A stretch of 64,000 bases of DNA from Haematobia irritans (Eukaryota > Arthropoda > Insecta > Diptera > Muscidae): positions 60,597,641 to 60,661,640 of the forward strand of contig NC_134398.1 in the NCBI RefSeq assembly GCF_050003625.1, given 5' to 3'. Made by a program: the position numbers and the translations under genes. The notes under the pieces are model-generated. The model searched no databases. It was given only the letters and a program-made list of their open reading frames with translations, and was not told the DNA's origin. This document shows positions 44,465 through 56,245 of the stretch, in pieces; position 1 is the stretch's first letter; each line of letters begins with the position of its first letter.

Positions 44465-45010
44465 CAATTAATCAAAAATATTGATTTAAATCAGCAAAAT
44501 GTATTAATAATTGTAGTATTTTTGCCAAAATCTTCAACTTTCCACCCATAATCAATCAGTATCAAGTCTGCAAAAATTTTGCTTAGAAAATTTGAATGAT
44601 ATGTAAATTTGATTGTAAGATTGGTTATACAATTATCTCATTACCATTCCGATAACTTCAAATCAGAGAATGAAGCCGCAGAGTCGTGCCGCCAAATTTA
44701 GGCTCCGCCGACCAGTTTTTGTCAGTCAACGCTGTCACCGAATATGTCGACTCTTCTCGACTCAAATTCAGCCGTTAATTAATCAAAAATACTGAAATAT
44801 GGAAAATTTATTAATAATTGTTGTATTTTTGCCAAGAATTTGAACCTTCCACCCACAATCAATCATTATTAAGTTTCTATAAAAATTTTGCAAAAATGTA
44901 GCTCGAAAAATTTTAATGAAATGTAAATTTTATTGTCAAATTGGTTGTACAATTAATCTCTTTAAAATTCGGTTAGCTTCAAATTGATTTTAGAATGGAT
45001 AATTGTGCGC
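44465..45010 (+). repeat. About 310-bp direct duplication
   Basis: AATTAATCAAAAATA starts units near 44466 and 44777. Both contain TATTAATAATTGT(A/T)GTATTTTTGCC and CTTCCACCCA(T/C)AATCAATCA. The first unit ends in a GC-richer part (GTGCCGCCAAATTTAGGCTC). Confidence 0.65.
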
Positions 45011-45158
45011 CGCCGAATAGACAAATTTCATCCGATCCCGTTGAAATTTGATACCTGGTGTAAGTATATGGCCTCTAACAACCACGCAAAAGTGATTCAT
45101 ATCGGTCCATAATTATATATAGCCCCCCATATATACCGATCTCCAGATTTGATTTCTA
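45010..45158 (-). repeat. F1 fragment (one unit)
   Basis: TTCATCCGATCCCGTTGAAA then TTTGATACCTGG and AATTATATATAGCCCCCCAT is a single F1 unit. Confidence 0.6.
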
Positions 45159-45159
45159 T

Positions 45160-46318
45160 ATTGGATAGGTATATCTAAATCTCAACCGATTTCTTAAAAA
45201 ATCATTAGGGTTCTACACCGAAAGAATTCTCTTCGTTAATTTTACGAAGAATTCTTCATTAACTATTCTTCCTGAATTCTTCATTAAAATAACGAAATTT
45301 TCATTCATTTTCGTAAATTTTACGAAGAACATTTTACGAATATACGAACCTTCTACGAAACATTCTACATTAATTTTTCTTCGTAAAAAGTTCGTAATTT
45401 TAACGAAACTTTCTTCACATTTCATGAATTTTAAGAAGAAGTTTTTACGAATATTTTAAGAAACATTCTGCGTTAAAATTTCTTCATAAAAAGTACGAAA
45501 CATTTTCTTTGAAATAACGAAGAAGTTTCATTGAAGTTGTAAAATTTCCGTTCGCGGCATTAAATTGTCTTTTATAATGTGCTTGAGTGTATTCCTTTAT
45601 TCTATTTTTTTATGCAAGCCTATGCTACTTCTCATTTGGGTGATAGCGCGCTATGAATAAAAGTGAAGCAATAAAACTAAAAATTATTCAAAAACTTAAG
45701 ATGTAAAGTGTGATGTCATTTTTCACACTTGCAACTACAACCAAATGCACTTTCGACTATAAATTTTTTTTCTAAAAGTTCGAACATTTTTCAGAAAAAA
45801 GTACGAAAGTTTTTCATAAAAAGTATGAAAAATTTTCATAAAAAGAATGAAATTGTTTCATAAAAAGTACGAAGATTTTTCATAAAAAGTACGAAGATTC
45901 TTCATAAAAAGTACGAATTTTTTTCTTACAAACTACGAAAATTTTGGAAGAACTTTTCTTCGTAAAAAGTACGAAATATTTCGTACTTTTAATGAAAAGT
46001 TTCTTTGGTTGTAAAACAATGACAAATTTCGTACTTTTAACGAAAATTTTCGTTCTTTTTACGAAGAAAATTCTTTCGGTGTATCCTGACTCAAAATATA
46101 TATATCTGTGCCAAATTTGAAGTCGATTGGACTAAAACTGCAACCTAGATTTTGATCATAAACAGACGGACGGACACATGATTAGATCGACTAACGAGCC
46201 GGCCCCGAGCAATATTGCCAAATAAACCATGTGTCTATTGCGTCTTCTTCTGGGTTTTGCAAACGTTAGTGAATACTTACTCAAAATACCCTGTTTTAGA
46301 GTGTGTTACAGGGTATAA
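45160..46318 (+). repeat. F3 repeat, interrupted by Z
   Basis: GTATATCTAAATCTCAACCG before, and TCCTGACTCAAAATATATAT then CAGACGGACGGACACATG after, the Z element are one F3 copy ending GTGTGTTACAGGGTATAA. In the F3 copy at 6740 the corresponding site reads CTATTCTGAGCC, confirming the empty target. Confidence 0.7.
45216..46081 (-). mobile_element. Z element copy 2, palindromic MITE
   Basis: 866 bp in reverse orientation, flanked by TA (45214-45215, 46082-46083). It shares diagnostic details with copies 3 and 4 (such as TTTTCGTAGTTTGTAAGAAA read on the minus strand) that copy 1 lacks. Confidence 0.9.
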
Positions 46319-46798
46319 AAAGGGAAATTGCAAAAGTCTTTCATACAAATGTAAAGAAGTAAGCATTTTATGTTAAATTTGCAAATGTTATTTTGTAAAT
46401 TTGTATTGTGTAAATTTTGTATCATAAAATTTTGGTTGCATATTTTTTCATATTAGGTCATTATTTTCTTCACTCTAGATCAGATCTCAGTATAAAAATG
46501 TCTCCATTTTAATAAGCGGCATCTGTGCCTTGGAGGCAATACCAAAACCTATAAGGACAGATCGTACTATTTGGACCCAAGTAAACGTTTTGAGTGTACA
46601 AAGGTGTGATGTTTTAGTACACAAAATTTAAATGAAATTAAGGACAAATTTCTTTGGAATCAGAAAATTGGAAATGAAAAAAGTTCATTATATTTATGCG
46701 AACTCATCTTTGAAATCTGAGTCCCTTCGTTATTGAAGTAAAGCAAATTTTCCTTAATCTTTAAATTATCTGAAATATGACATATATTGATTTCCATA
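46319..46798. other. AT-rich spacer
   Basis: No gene. AACGTTTTGAGTGTA at 46586-46600 resembles a C-MITE end. Confidence 0.4.
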
Positions 46799-47653
46799 CA
46801 CCGAAAGAATTTTCTTCGTAAAAAGAACGAAAAATTTCGTTAAAAGTACGAAATTTGTCATTGTTTTACAACCAAAGAAACTTTTCATTAAAAGTACGAA
46901 ATATTTCGTACTTTTTACGAAGAAAAGTTCTTCCAAAATTTTCGTAGTTTGTAAGAAAAAAATTCGTACTTTTTATGAAGAATCTTCGTACTTTTTATGA
47001 AAAATCTTCGTACTTTTTATGAAACAATTTCATTCTTTTTATGAAAATTTTTCATACTTTTTATGAAAAACTTTCGTACTTTTTTCTGAAAAATGTTCGA
47101 ACTTTTAGAAAAAAAATTTATAGTCGAAAGTGCATTTGGTTGTAGTTGCAAGTGTGAAAAATGACATCACACTTTACATCTTAAGTTTTTGAATAATTTT
47201 TAGTTTTATTGCTTCACTTTTATTCATAGCGCGCTATCACCCAAATGAGAAGTAGCATAGGCTTGCATAAAAAAATAGAATAAAGGAATACACTCAAGCA
47301 CATTATAAAAGACAATTTAATGCCGCGAACGGAAATTTTACAACTTCAATGAAACTTCTTCGTTATTTCAAAGAAAATGTTTCGTACTTTTTATGAAGAA
47401 ATTTTAACGCAGAATGTTTCTTAAAATATTCGTAAAAACTTCTTCTTAAAATTCATGAAATGTGAAGAAAGTTTCGTTAAAATTACGAACTTTTTACGAA
47501 GAAAAATTAATGTAGAATGTTTCGTATATTCGTAAAATGTTCTTCGTAAAATTTACGAAAATGAATGAAAATTTCGTTATTTTAATGAAGAATTCAGGAA
47601 GAATAGTTAATGAAGAATTCTTCGTAAAATTAACGAAGAGAATTCTTTCGGTG
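46799..47653 (+). mobile_element. Z element copy 3, palindromic MITE
   Basis: 855 bp, almost identical to copy 4 (58626-59491) except for about 10 missing bases near 47521, where copy 4 has GTAGAAGTTTC. The left flank is TA; the right flank is AA. Confidence 0.9.
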
Positions 47654-49337
47654 AAGTGTAGCAATTAATAAAATCAGTTTTAAAGAAAAATAGGGACTTA
47701 CATATTTTACATTTAAAGTGATATTTATGACATTTTAACTGTAAACATCAATTTTTTTCCAGAATAAAGTACAGAACACAGAAAAACAAAAATTCCGTTA
47801 TAATCAAAATCAATGTTGGGGATTTCTGATAATTTTGTACATAGTAAAAAGTCAATGTGCAATGCTTAATTTTAAACGAATTCTAAAACATATGCAAGTC
47901 AGAACCTGTTGACATATACACAGAAAAATTTATTGGTTATAAATCTTAATTTTTAGGCATTTCAGAGGAGTTATAGTGGCCTATATTATCCCTAACTTAT
48001 CATTCGATATACAGTCATATATTTTATTGCATGTAATAATTTCTAGGTTTTTGTTTCAGGCCTGTCGATGGATTGTATTTCTCATGTATGCTAAAGTATA
48101 ATGTATCAGAAAGTTTTTTTTCTTCTACTTTTTGTTTTGCTAATCACCGCAATAAGAGCAGTGGACGTGTGCGTGTTTTAGCTCATCTATTCTTATACCC
48201 ATCCATCTGCTGGGCCGTCCGTCCGAGTGTCGTGCGGGCTGTCCGGTTTTTTAGTTTTAAGTATTCGTCCGTATATTGATGGTAGTTTTTCTGTGTTTCT
48301 TAACTTTGTTTTGTTTTCTGGACTTGATTGTGCTTAAAATACCACAACGAAGTTTAATGACCGTCCTCGGAAATTTTTAGCGGTTAATACCCATATGTCG
48401 TAGTGGTGTATTATTGTTTCTTTATTGGAATTTTGCAGTATTTCAATTTGGTATGAATAAACTTTTTTTGTAATACAAAATATTTTCTAGTTGTGTACTG
48501 GTGTAGGGTTAGCACCCTGTTATTTTAGTAGTCGAGAACTTTTTGGCTTGTTTCTGGTTTATTATATGGCACAATTGGGCCAATGGTACATATTTGCCGT
48601 CCCCCTTCCTTTATGTTTGTATTGAGAAAATCGGTCAAATTATAATTTAATACTTGCCTATACATTGTTTCATAAATTTTATTTTGTTTTTGCCAATTGG
48701 CTACCAAGCCAAATGACCGGTACTGATTGCTGACTTGTTGTTTGTATATATTGCCATTTTGATGTTGAGTTCCTTTTAAATCAATTGAATGCAATTAAAT
48801 TAATGGTAACTTAGTGTGAAGGTATCGTAGATTATATTTCGCCGAATTGTTTATTTAGTCACCGACCAAATATGTTGTTTTATTTTAGTTTTGTTTGTTT
48901 TTTTTGTATTCTTACTTTAATTTTTGCAATTATATGTTCATTTACCTAGAAACCTTGAGGTCAGTCGCCAGTTGAATGCCATGGTGATGATTCTGCTCAA
49001 TTTTTATTTAGCAGATAGTGTGAATATTTGTTGGCCAATTTGTTCTAATTGTCTAGAAATCAATCAACATTATTAAATTAAGTTTTTATGGGTTTATATT
49101 TCGCTAAAATGGGGAAATGTAACAAGGTGTTTTTATGGAGGTGGATACGTGTTTGTTTCTTAAGTCTTTTGTTTTTATTTTTTTTAAGAAGTCAATGAAC
49201 TTTTTTTTTGTCTTATATCGAAGGTAGCAAATTTAAATAGTACGTATTTGTCTCAAATATGAAAGGAAGAATCAGGAAATATTCTGTGGCATTATATATA
49301 TTAAAGTGCAATTAAATTCTTTGTGGCTAGTGATCTT
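47654..49337. other. Low-copy stretch
   Basis: No transposon ends recognised. It could be host intron or UTR. Segment 49025-49330 is duplicated at about 60410-60750 (TCTAATTGTCTAGAAATCAA, TTTTTATGGAGGTGGATACG, GTGGCATTATATATA). Confidence 0.4.
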
Positions 49338-49363
49338 AAAAAGCAGTGACCCAACCAGGAAAG
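49338..49363 (+). repeat. C-MITE, part left of the LINE
   Basis: AAAAAGCAGTGACCCAACCA then GGAAAG is the left end of a C-MITE. It continues at 56246 beyond the LINE. Confidence 0.65.
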
Positions 49364-49781
49364 GTTAGGTTAGGTTAAAGTATACCTGCATCAACATTCA
49401 GAGTTGTCAGTCCACTTAATATCTAGCTCAGATGGACGTTATTGAATACCCCTTCGGTGTCTAGAAACGCCACGATTGTGTATTCAATGGCATATAGTGA
49501 GCTTTCAATAAAGCTGACTAGTTCATGCAATGCGGTCTCAGTAGACCTGCCCTTCGATTATGTATACTGTCGTTTCGAGAGCAAACTTGAATCGATGCTA
49601 GTTCTAACAATCTATTCTAAATTCTAAATATCTATCATCCTCTCCAGAGTCTTAAGTAGGAATGAGGATAAGTTGATTGGTCGGAAATCCAGGCGATAAT
49701 TATGTCAGTCACTGCTTGTAACTCCGTCGCAGTAATTCCATCAGGTCCGGGGGATTTGAATGCACCCATCGAAAAATTATT
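49364..49781 (-). pseudogene. LINE reverse transcriptase fragment and 3' tail
   Basis: The minus-strand frames read GAFKSPGPDGITATELQAVT, the LINE reverse-transcriptase fingers motif. Further on come KGRSTETALHELVSFIESSL, then AFLDTEGVFNNV, the motif A region whose Asp lies in FLD. Shortly after motif A the sequence passes directly into the TAACC tail, so the YxDD-containing palm and the rest of the gene are deleted. Frames are broken between these motifs. Confidence 0.8.
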
Positions 49782-50591
49782 ACCATATGGTCTCAAAACC
49801 ATACCGTACGTTATTGATAGTTAGCCAACCCCGTATGGTACAATATCAATACCGAATGGTACAGCCGGTACGCAAAGCATGAAAGTACCTTTCGGTATTA
49901 TGAAAGTACCAATATGGCAATGAAAATAACACCTAAGCGGTATTATTATCTATAACATAAAGGTATTGATGTATGAACAATGCGGTATTATCAAATAATA
50001 CCTAAACGGTATAGGGTTTAATACCAACCCGGTATTAATTATAGTAATACATATTTAGTTTAATAAAACACACGTAACATGTATTTGTTTCTTTAATTCA
50101 TTTAATACATAACATACATACATAAAACTAATCATATATCCATGCATTTTTCTCCCAATTCAGCTCCATGTTGCACTTCAGTCACTGCATCCCTCAAGTC
50201 GTCTGTTGTGGTATTTGGAAGGTTTTTGTATTCCAATTGCGCATCTAATTAAAGAAGGTTCGCATTAGAAAACTTTAGAAATGTTAAAATATATTATACT
50301 TACCTCTACTTCGCTATATTCACGGAACTCATTTTTTCGGTAGCCATCTTATCCTAAAATAATGTTATTTACAAGTCACATGAAAAAAATAAACTACCAA
50401 GGCGATAAATTATAATTGGTCGCAACGGCTACATATCATATGTTACGGCGATGCGATAGTTAATACCATAGTAATACCGGATGTAAATGATTTGATATAA
50501 AGTGGTATCAAAATTAAAAGGTAACGTGAACCATTTTATTAATACCAAACGGTAATGGCCACATACCGCCTTTTTTCTACCAGTGTGGCCC
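49782..50591. mobile_element. 810-bp insertion with 9-bp target duplication
   Basis: It is flanked by AAAATTATT at 49773-49781 and 50592-50600. The interior is packed with GGTATT and AATACC motifs (CGGTATTAT, TAATACCAAACGG). The ends (ACCATATGGTCTC and CTACCAGTGTGGCCC) are not clearly inverted. No frame of note. The LINE frame NNF is continuous when it is removed. Confidence 0.7.
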
Positions 50592-50751
50592 AAAATTATT
50601 TAAAGTCCATTTTATTCTAGATTCCGATACAATTTCCTCGATAGGAAATGACCGCTGAGACTCTGTTGCACCGCCAGAACATGGTGCATCGTCTGATTTC
50701 CGGGAAGATGCCTCCAACGTCTCCTCACTCCTTGTCCAATTGCCCTCCGGT
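50592..50751 (-). pseudogene. LINE reverse transcriptase, N-terminal fragment
   Basis: The frame reads PEGNWTRSEETLEASSRKSD, continuing to EEIVSESRIKWTLNNF. It follows FVKT at 54899 once hAT 4 is removed and precedes SMGAFKSPGPDGI at 49781 once the 810-bp insertion is removed. Confidence 0.8.
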
Positions 50752-51269
50752 GTTTTAACCAGGGCTGTGGAGTCGAGCCAAATTTGCTCGACTCCGACTC
50801 CGACTCCAGCATTTTTCATCAGCTCGACTCCGACTCCGGAGTCGACTCCGGGTAATATAACTAAATCTCATTTTAATACCACAAATTTGTAGTTCTATTG
50901 TGGGGGTACCGTAAGTGGATCGATATAAAGTATCGTATTTATTTATGTGTGCAAAAAAAGGTCTTAATTTCACTTTAGATGCCAATTGAACTCTATATTT
51001 CAAATTTTGGGCAATGTTTAATAAATAAAATAATGATATAAATACCCATCATAATATGAGAAGATACCAACAGTATATGTATTTGTGGACCAAAATTATT
51101 GATACTATCTCAAATCCTTTAAATTTGTGGCGAACTATATATGGATGAATTTGAATCTGAATCTATTTAGGCAAAATTGTATATACTTCTACAAAATCTA
51201 TGTACTTAAAATTTAAAACTAACGTTATGGGACGTAACACAATTTTAACAAAAAATAAAAATGCAAGGA

Positions 51270-51480
51270 AAGTCTAAAGTCGGGCGGGCCGATTATAATA
51301 TACTCTGCACAACTTTGTATTTAGATCTACATTTTGATAAAATCTCAAATCAGACTTCTACAAAATCTAGGGCAATATTTGGGAAATATTTATAATTGTT
51401 TAGACAATTTCGCAAAAATTTATTTATGATTCATTCATTGAAAAATTTGAAAATTTGAGTCATTTCTACAAGTTTTCCAC
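51270..51480 (+). repeat. F2 repeat, 5' part
   Basis: The head AAAGTCGGGCGGGCCGATTA then TACTCTGCACAACTTTGTAT and ATCTACATTTTGATAAAATC. It matches the sequence interrupted by hAT D at 5141/7443. Confidence 0.6.
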
Positions 51481-51550
51481 TTAGCAGTGAGTATCAGTAA
51501 GCATACAATTTTGGAAAAAATTTTGTCTAGTAAATAAAATTTTGACTAAA

Positions 51551-53316
51551 TCTATATATATAAAATTCAATCTATGTTTGTTTATTTGTTTGTTTGTTTG
51601 TTTGTTTGTATGTACCGAGTTGGCTCCGAAACGGCTGAACCGATTTACTTGAAACTTTCAGAGATGATGATTTCATATGTGGATGGGGAGGGGGACCTCC
51701 CCCTTGCCCTACTTTTTGAAACTAGGAACAAAATTATGCGATTTGCTTGAAATTTTCATTGAATGTTGGGGTTGGCATATAGACAAAAATCCGCTACATT
51801 ATTTTTCGATATTTGCCCAAAAAAATTTTTTTTTGAAAGTTCAAACAAAACTAAACTCCGCCGACTGAAATTTTACAGAAAAAATGGGTTACGCAATTTA
51901 TATCAGGTTCCTGTTAATAAAAATAAAAGGACATAGGGAGACATCCGCTTCTCTTAAGTACATACAGAGAAACAATTAAACTTTACCGAGTTTCTTGAAA
52001 TTTAGAGAGGGAGAGATCGTAACCTCCGTCAACCGTAATAGTAGATACCTGATTTTGTGATATTTGGACGGAAGAGAGGCCGCCCCTTTAGGCTTATAAT
52101 TTGCTTGACATTTTCTGGGACGTTTACAAAAGATACGCTAAATCACTTTTCGATATTTGGTCGGGGAGGAGGTCCTCCTCTAAAACTACAAAAAAAAATT
52201 TAAGTTTTCTTGAAATTTACAAAGGCAGTGGGGGAAGGTTATGAACGAAGAGGCAACCTTCCTTGCCCCACACTTGAAGGAAAGTTTCAAGAATTTTCAG
52301 GGAAGGTTAGGGGTGTCGATATTGTATCGGGGAAAGTGACGTCCCTTTAAAACAATAGAACAAAATTTAAACATCTCCGATCTACTTGAAATTTACAGGG
52401 ACGTGGCAGGAGGTGATTAAATTTATACATAATTTTTAAATTACTATATGATTTTTCGGTATCTGGTTGGGGAAGGGGAAAATTTAAATAAACTTTATCG
52501 ATTTACTTCGATAGAATTTATAGGGACCATTGAGTAGTTGCGAAATTAATATAGGGTACGTGATAGTCCGATATCAGGACGGAGTGAAGCGAAGGTGGGG
52601 AGAGGGTTCCCTTTTGTCCGTTTTTTTTTTTCTTAAATTGAAAGTAGAGGGTTGTCCGTAAATGGGAACTCGGTACATAATTTTATGATTTTTGCACAGG
52701 CTTCTGCCAGACTTCTTTTTAGTCTTCTTTTTAGTAAAGAGAGGGTTCCCTTTTGTCCGTTTTTTTCTTAAGTTGAAAGTAGAGGGTTGTCCGTAAATGG
52801 GAACTCGGTACATAATTTTATGATTTTTGCACAGGCTTCTGCCAGACTTCTTTTTAGTAAAGAACTTAAATTTACATGAAATTGGCAGCCAACGTAGAGG
52901 GTGCATCATTTTCCAACATTTTAGCAAATGTTAATGTGGTAAAATTTTTTACTACTTTTGCTTTTTCAGATTTATTGGATGGGAAACAGTAATTCTTTGT
53001 ATGTTATTATAATATAGTGCTTAATTTTCAGATATGTTGAGGAGAAGGATACCTTTCCTTGACAAACCCCACTTAAAATTCACAAGAAATATAGAAGAAT
53101 ACAGAACATTATTAAAAAAATTTGGAGGAAAGGGTACACCCTCTCCCGCCGTATTTGTACCTATAAACGAAAAATCAAGTAGTCCGATTTGTTTAAAAGA
53201 ATTGAAATCTTTTCGAATTCGTTTTCAGCACGAAGGATATAGTTGACTAAGTTAATGCAAAATGTTCCTCCAAATACGCTTCGGAAGGCGCAGCGAAGCG
53301 GGCCGGGTTACGCTAG
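51551..53316 (+). mobile_element. Helitron-like element H2, non-autonomous
   Basis: It starts TCTATATATATAAAATTCAA after A and ends GGGTTACGCTAG before T, with the GCGCAGCGAAGCGGGCCGGG hairpin next to the end. It is the inverted sister of H1. The target is a CTATAG unit (GACTAAA / TTTTCTATAGAAAT). A 139-bp tandem duplication starts at 52601 and 52740. The frames at 52574-52927 and 53034-53246 follow the repeats and show no helicase or Rep motif. Confidence 0.78.
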
Positions 53317-54510
53317 TTTTCTATAGAAATAAAATTTTGGCAAAATTTTCTATAGAAATTCTATTTTGACCAAATATATAGAAATAAAATTTAGAATAAA
53401 ATTTGGCTAAATTTTTTATAGAAATAAAAGTTTGAAAAAATTATTAATAGAAATACAATTAAAAAAAAAAAATTGTGTATTAATTTTACAAAATTTTCTA
53501 TAGAAATAAAATTTTGCAAAATATTCTATAGAATCAAAATTTTGCCTAATTTTTCTATAGAAATAAAATTTTGACTAAATTTTATATAGAAAAAAATATT
53601 TCTATAGTAATAAAATTTTGAATACATTTTTTATATCAGTGAGTTTTAGTGAGCATCAGTAAGAAAAAAAATTTTGAGAAAATTTGCTATAGAAATAAAA
53701 TTTGACAATTTTTTCTTATAGAAATAAAATTTTGATAAAATGTTCAATAAAAATATGAATTAAGAAAAAATTTTGTGTAGAAAATAAAATTCTGCAAAAT
53801 ATTCTACAGAAACAAAATTTTGACTAAATTTCCTACAGAAACAAAATTTTGACAAAATTTTCAATAGAAATAAAATTTTGACAAAATTTTCTATTGAAAT
53901 AACATTTTGACCAAATTTTCTAATAAAAAATCTATTATTATAAAATTTTGGCAACATTTTCTATAGAAATAAAATTTTGATTTAAATTTTTATAGAAATA
54001 AACTTATCAATAGAAATAAAATTTTGAAAAAAAAAAATTGTGTAACAAACTAAATTTTGCAAAATTTTCTATAGAAACAAAATTTTGACTCAATTTTCTA
54101 TAGAAATAAAATTTTGACTAAATTTCCCATAGAAACAAATATTTCAAAAATAAAAAATCTATTATTATAAAATTTTGGCAAAATTTTCTATAGAAATAAA
54201 ATTTTGATGTAAATTTTTATAGAAATAAACTTATCAATAGAAATAAAATTTTGAAAAAAAAATTGTGTAACAAACTAAATTTTGCAAAATTTTCTATAGA
54301 AACAAAATTTTGACTCAATTTTCTATAGAAATAAAATTTTGACTAAATTTCCCATAGAAACAAATATTTCTATAGTAATAAAATTTTGAATAAATTTTTT
54401 ATAGAAATAAAATTTTGACAAAATTTGCTATAGAAATAAAATTTTGACAAAACTTTTTATAGAAATAACATTTTGACAATTTTTCTATAAAAAACAACTT
54501 TGAAAAAAAA
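53317..54510 (-). repeat. Long CTATAG-type tandem array
   Basis: About 1.2 kb of units of 20-27 bp, (A)TTTTCTATAGAAATAAAA plus TTTTGAC(A/T)A. A 227-bp higher-order duplication is visible: TCTATTATTATAAAATTTTGG starts at 53931 and 54158, with the same irregular units (TTGTGTAACAAACTAAATT) inside. Confidence 0.85.
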
Positions 54511-54898
54511 TTCTGTCAATATTCCACATATGTATAAGGCCTTAAGATAAAATTAAAATAATTTCGATTGTTCGAAATATTTCAAATAAATTGATATGAG
54601 CATTAAAATGGATCGATCCAGCCCATCTGCTAGTCTAGCATTCTAGGAAACATAAAAAGATAGCCGTAATTGGAAGTTGATTTTCAGTTACAATCATGCT
54701 GTACATTGATCGAGTGAATAACGCAATGGAAACTAATTTGCGTAAAAACTTGCTTAGTTACAAAAATGTGAAGTATTTTAAAAAATTTGGTTTAGCCGGA
54801 GTCGGAGTCGAGCAAAATTTTTTGGACTCCGACTCCGACTCCAGCAAAATCTTCAGACTCCGACTCCAAGACTCCGACTCCACAGCCCTGGTTTTAAC

Positions 54899-56230
54899 GA
54901 AACCTGGAGCGGAGTTAGTGGATGCTAGTATCTTCAGTAGTCTGGAAGCCTCGGAGGTATTCTCAATACTGCTACAGTAATCATTCCAAGAGTTATGCTG
55001 AGCCTTTCTCAGTTCTCGCTTATATCCTCTCAGATTCATCTTGTAAGTGTCCCAATCCTCCGGAGCTCTTGTGGACTTTGCTTTGTTAAAGAGTCTCCTG
55101 CAGAATTTCCTCATATAGCTTAACTCCGTAAACCACCATGGCGGTCGATTTTCCCCCTTGGCTTTCCTCTATGGCATGTAGCATTTAGTGAGATGTTGAA
55201 AGCCTTTGAAATCCGCTCCACGGTTTGTTCGATATCCTGCAAAATGCTCATATTTATCTCTGGCATTTCTGGTATCCCTATACTTATTCCAATCAGCTTT
55301 CCTCACATTTGGCGGAAATATGGTCTTTGAAGTACGAACAGCCAATTTGAAACTAATGTAACGATGATCTGAGAAGCTATGTTCCCTCAAAACTTGCCAC
55401 TCAGATATCTTATCATTCAGTTCCGGAAAGGCCAATGTGACGTCCAAAACCTCTTGCCTATTTTGGTGACGAAGGTTGGTGCATCTCCCTTATTGCAAAC
55501 TACCAGGTTAGTACGCAAAATAAATTCTATTAGCGAATTCCCCCTTGCATTAGTATCACTACTTCCCCAAATACTATGATGTTCATTTGCATCAAATCCT
55601 CAACCAAGGTCTTAACGGCACATGGAGGCATCTCCCTATCATGTCCCATGTAAACCGAAGATACCCAATATTTGCATTTGGCTATCTCTAGACTGTCTAC
55701 CTTAGTGTCTGTTTTGCTCAATGAAGGAAGCAGTAATAAGTTTAGTTAGTTTTTAGCAATTATACATGCTCGATTTATATCTTTACCGGTATTATGCAAA
55801 AGTGTGAAACCCGGAGTGCTTAAGCCACAGATCTTGTTCTTATATACATATGGTTCTTGAATAAGAACTATATCTATGTCTCCTTTCATCAGGAGAACTT
55901 TTAAGGCAGCACAAGCAACATTACAATGGTGAAGGTTTATCTGGAGGAACCGTAGAACTGTAGAAACTTCCCGCATACGATGTTCGTCAATGTCTGCATT
56001 TTTTGTATCTCTTTCGACTCTACAACGAGATTTTTTCACGTCTAACTCTAACGGAGGCTTGTCTGTTTCGGAATCCTTTGCCTTATCGCTTTTGTATACC
56101 TTCATATGGATATCACGAAATCCGTAACATACACGTCCTTGGGTCTGGGCTAGATGTGGCAGTGACTCAATGTAAAAACACCGCATGTCGTCTTGGTCCA
56201 TCCACCTCATCCAAACGACCAACCTTCCCA
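54899..56230 (-). pseudogene. LINE endonuclease and linker region
   Basis: On the minus strand the frames give FLQINLHHCNVACAALKVLL, DIDIVLIQEPYVYKNKICGL (first part of an apurinic-type endonuclease), SVYMGHDREMPPCAVKTLVE, VTLAFPELNDKISEWQVLRE and HSFSDHRYISFKL (the SDH end motif). They continue with MRKFCRRLFNKAKSTRAPED and SWNDYCSSIENTSEASRLLK. The order matches R1/LOA/jockey-type ORF2. Stops and frameshifts break it into four pieces. Confidence 0.85.
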
Positions 56231-56245
56231 ACCCAACCAGGAAAG

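Larger units (their letters stand above)
50760..54890. mobile_element. hAT-type element 4 (CAGGGCTGTGGAGTCG ends), 4.1 kb
   Basis: Inverted ends CAGGGCTGTGGAGTCG and CGACTCCACAGCCCTG are flanked by perfect GTTTTAAC (50752-50759, 54891-54898). Subterminal ACTCCGACTCCGACTCC repeats lie on both sides. No transposase gene remains. The interior holds an F2 fragment, Helitron H2 and a long CTATAG array. Confidence 0.88.
49364..56230 (-). mobile_element. Non-LTR retrotransposon (R1/LOA-like), split by two later insertions
   Basis: The whole span is bounded by ACCCAACCAGGAAAG at 49349-49363 and 56231-56245, a perfect 15-bp duplication. On the minus strand the 5' side (56230) leads into an endonuclease domain. 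The 3' side ends in TTTAACCTAACCTAAC. Between lie a 4131-bp hAT (50760-54890) and an 810-bp insertion (49782-50591). Net LINE sequence is about 1.9 kb, lacking the second half of the reverse transcriptase. Confidence 0.85.

Noticed and set aside
49364..49380. Telomere-like TTAGG repeats
   Set aside because: Only two to three units, at the 3' end of a LINE and of a SINE; higher flies do not use TTAGG telomeres.
53317..54510. CRISPR array
   Set aside because: Units are adjacent without unique spacers, very AT-rich and degenerate, and the DNA is eukaryotic; it is a tandem repeat.
55530..56231. Host gene with endonuclease domain
   Set aside because: The motifs are those of a LINE ORF2, the frames are broken, and a 15-bp target duplication brackets the whole region.
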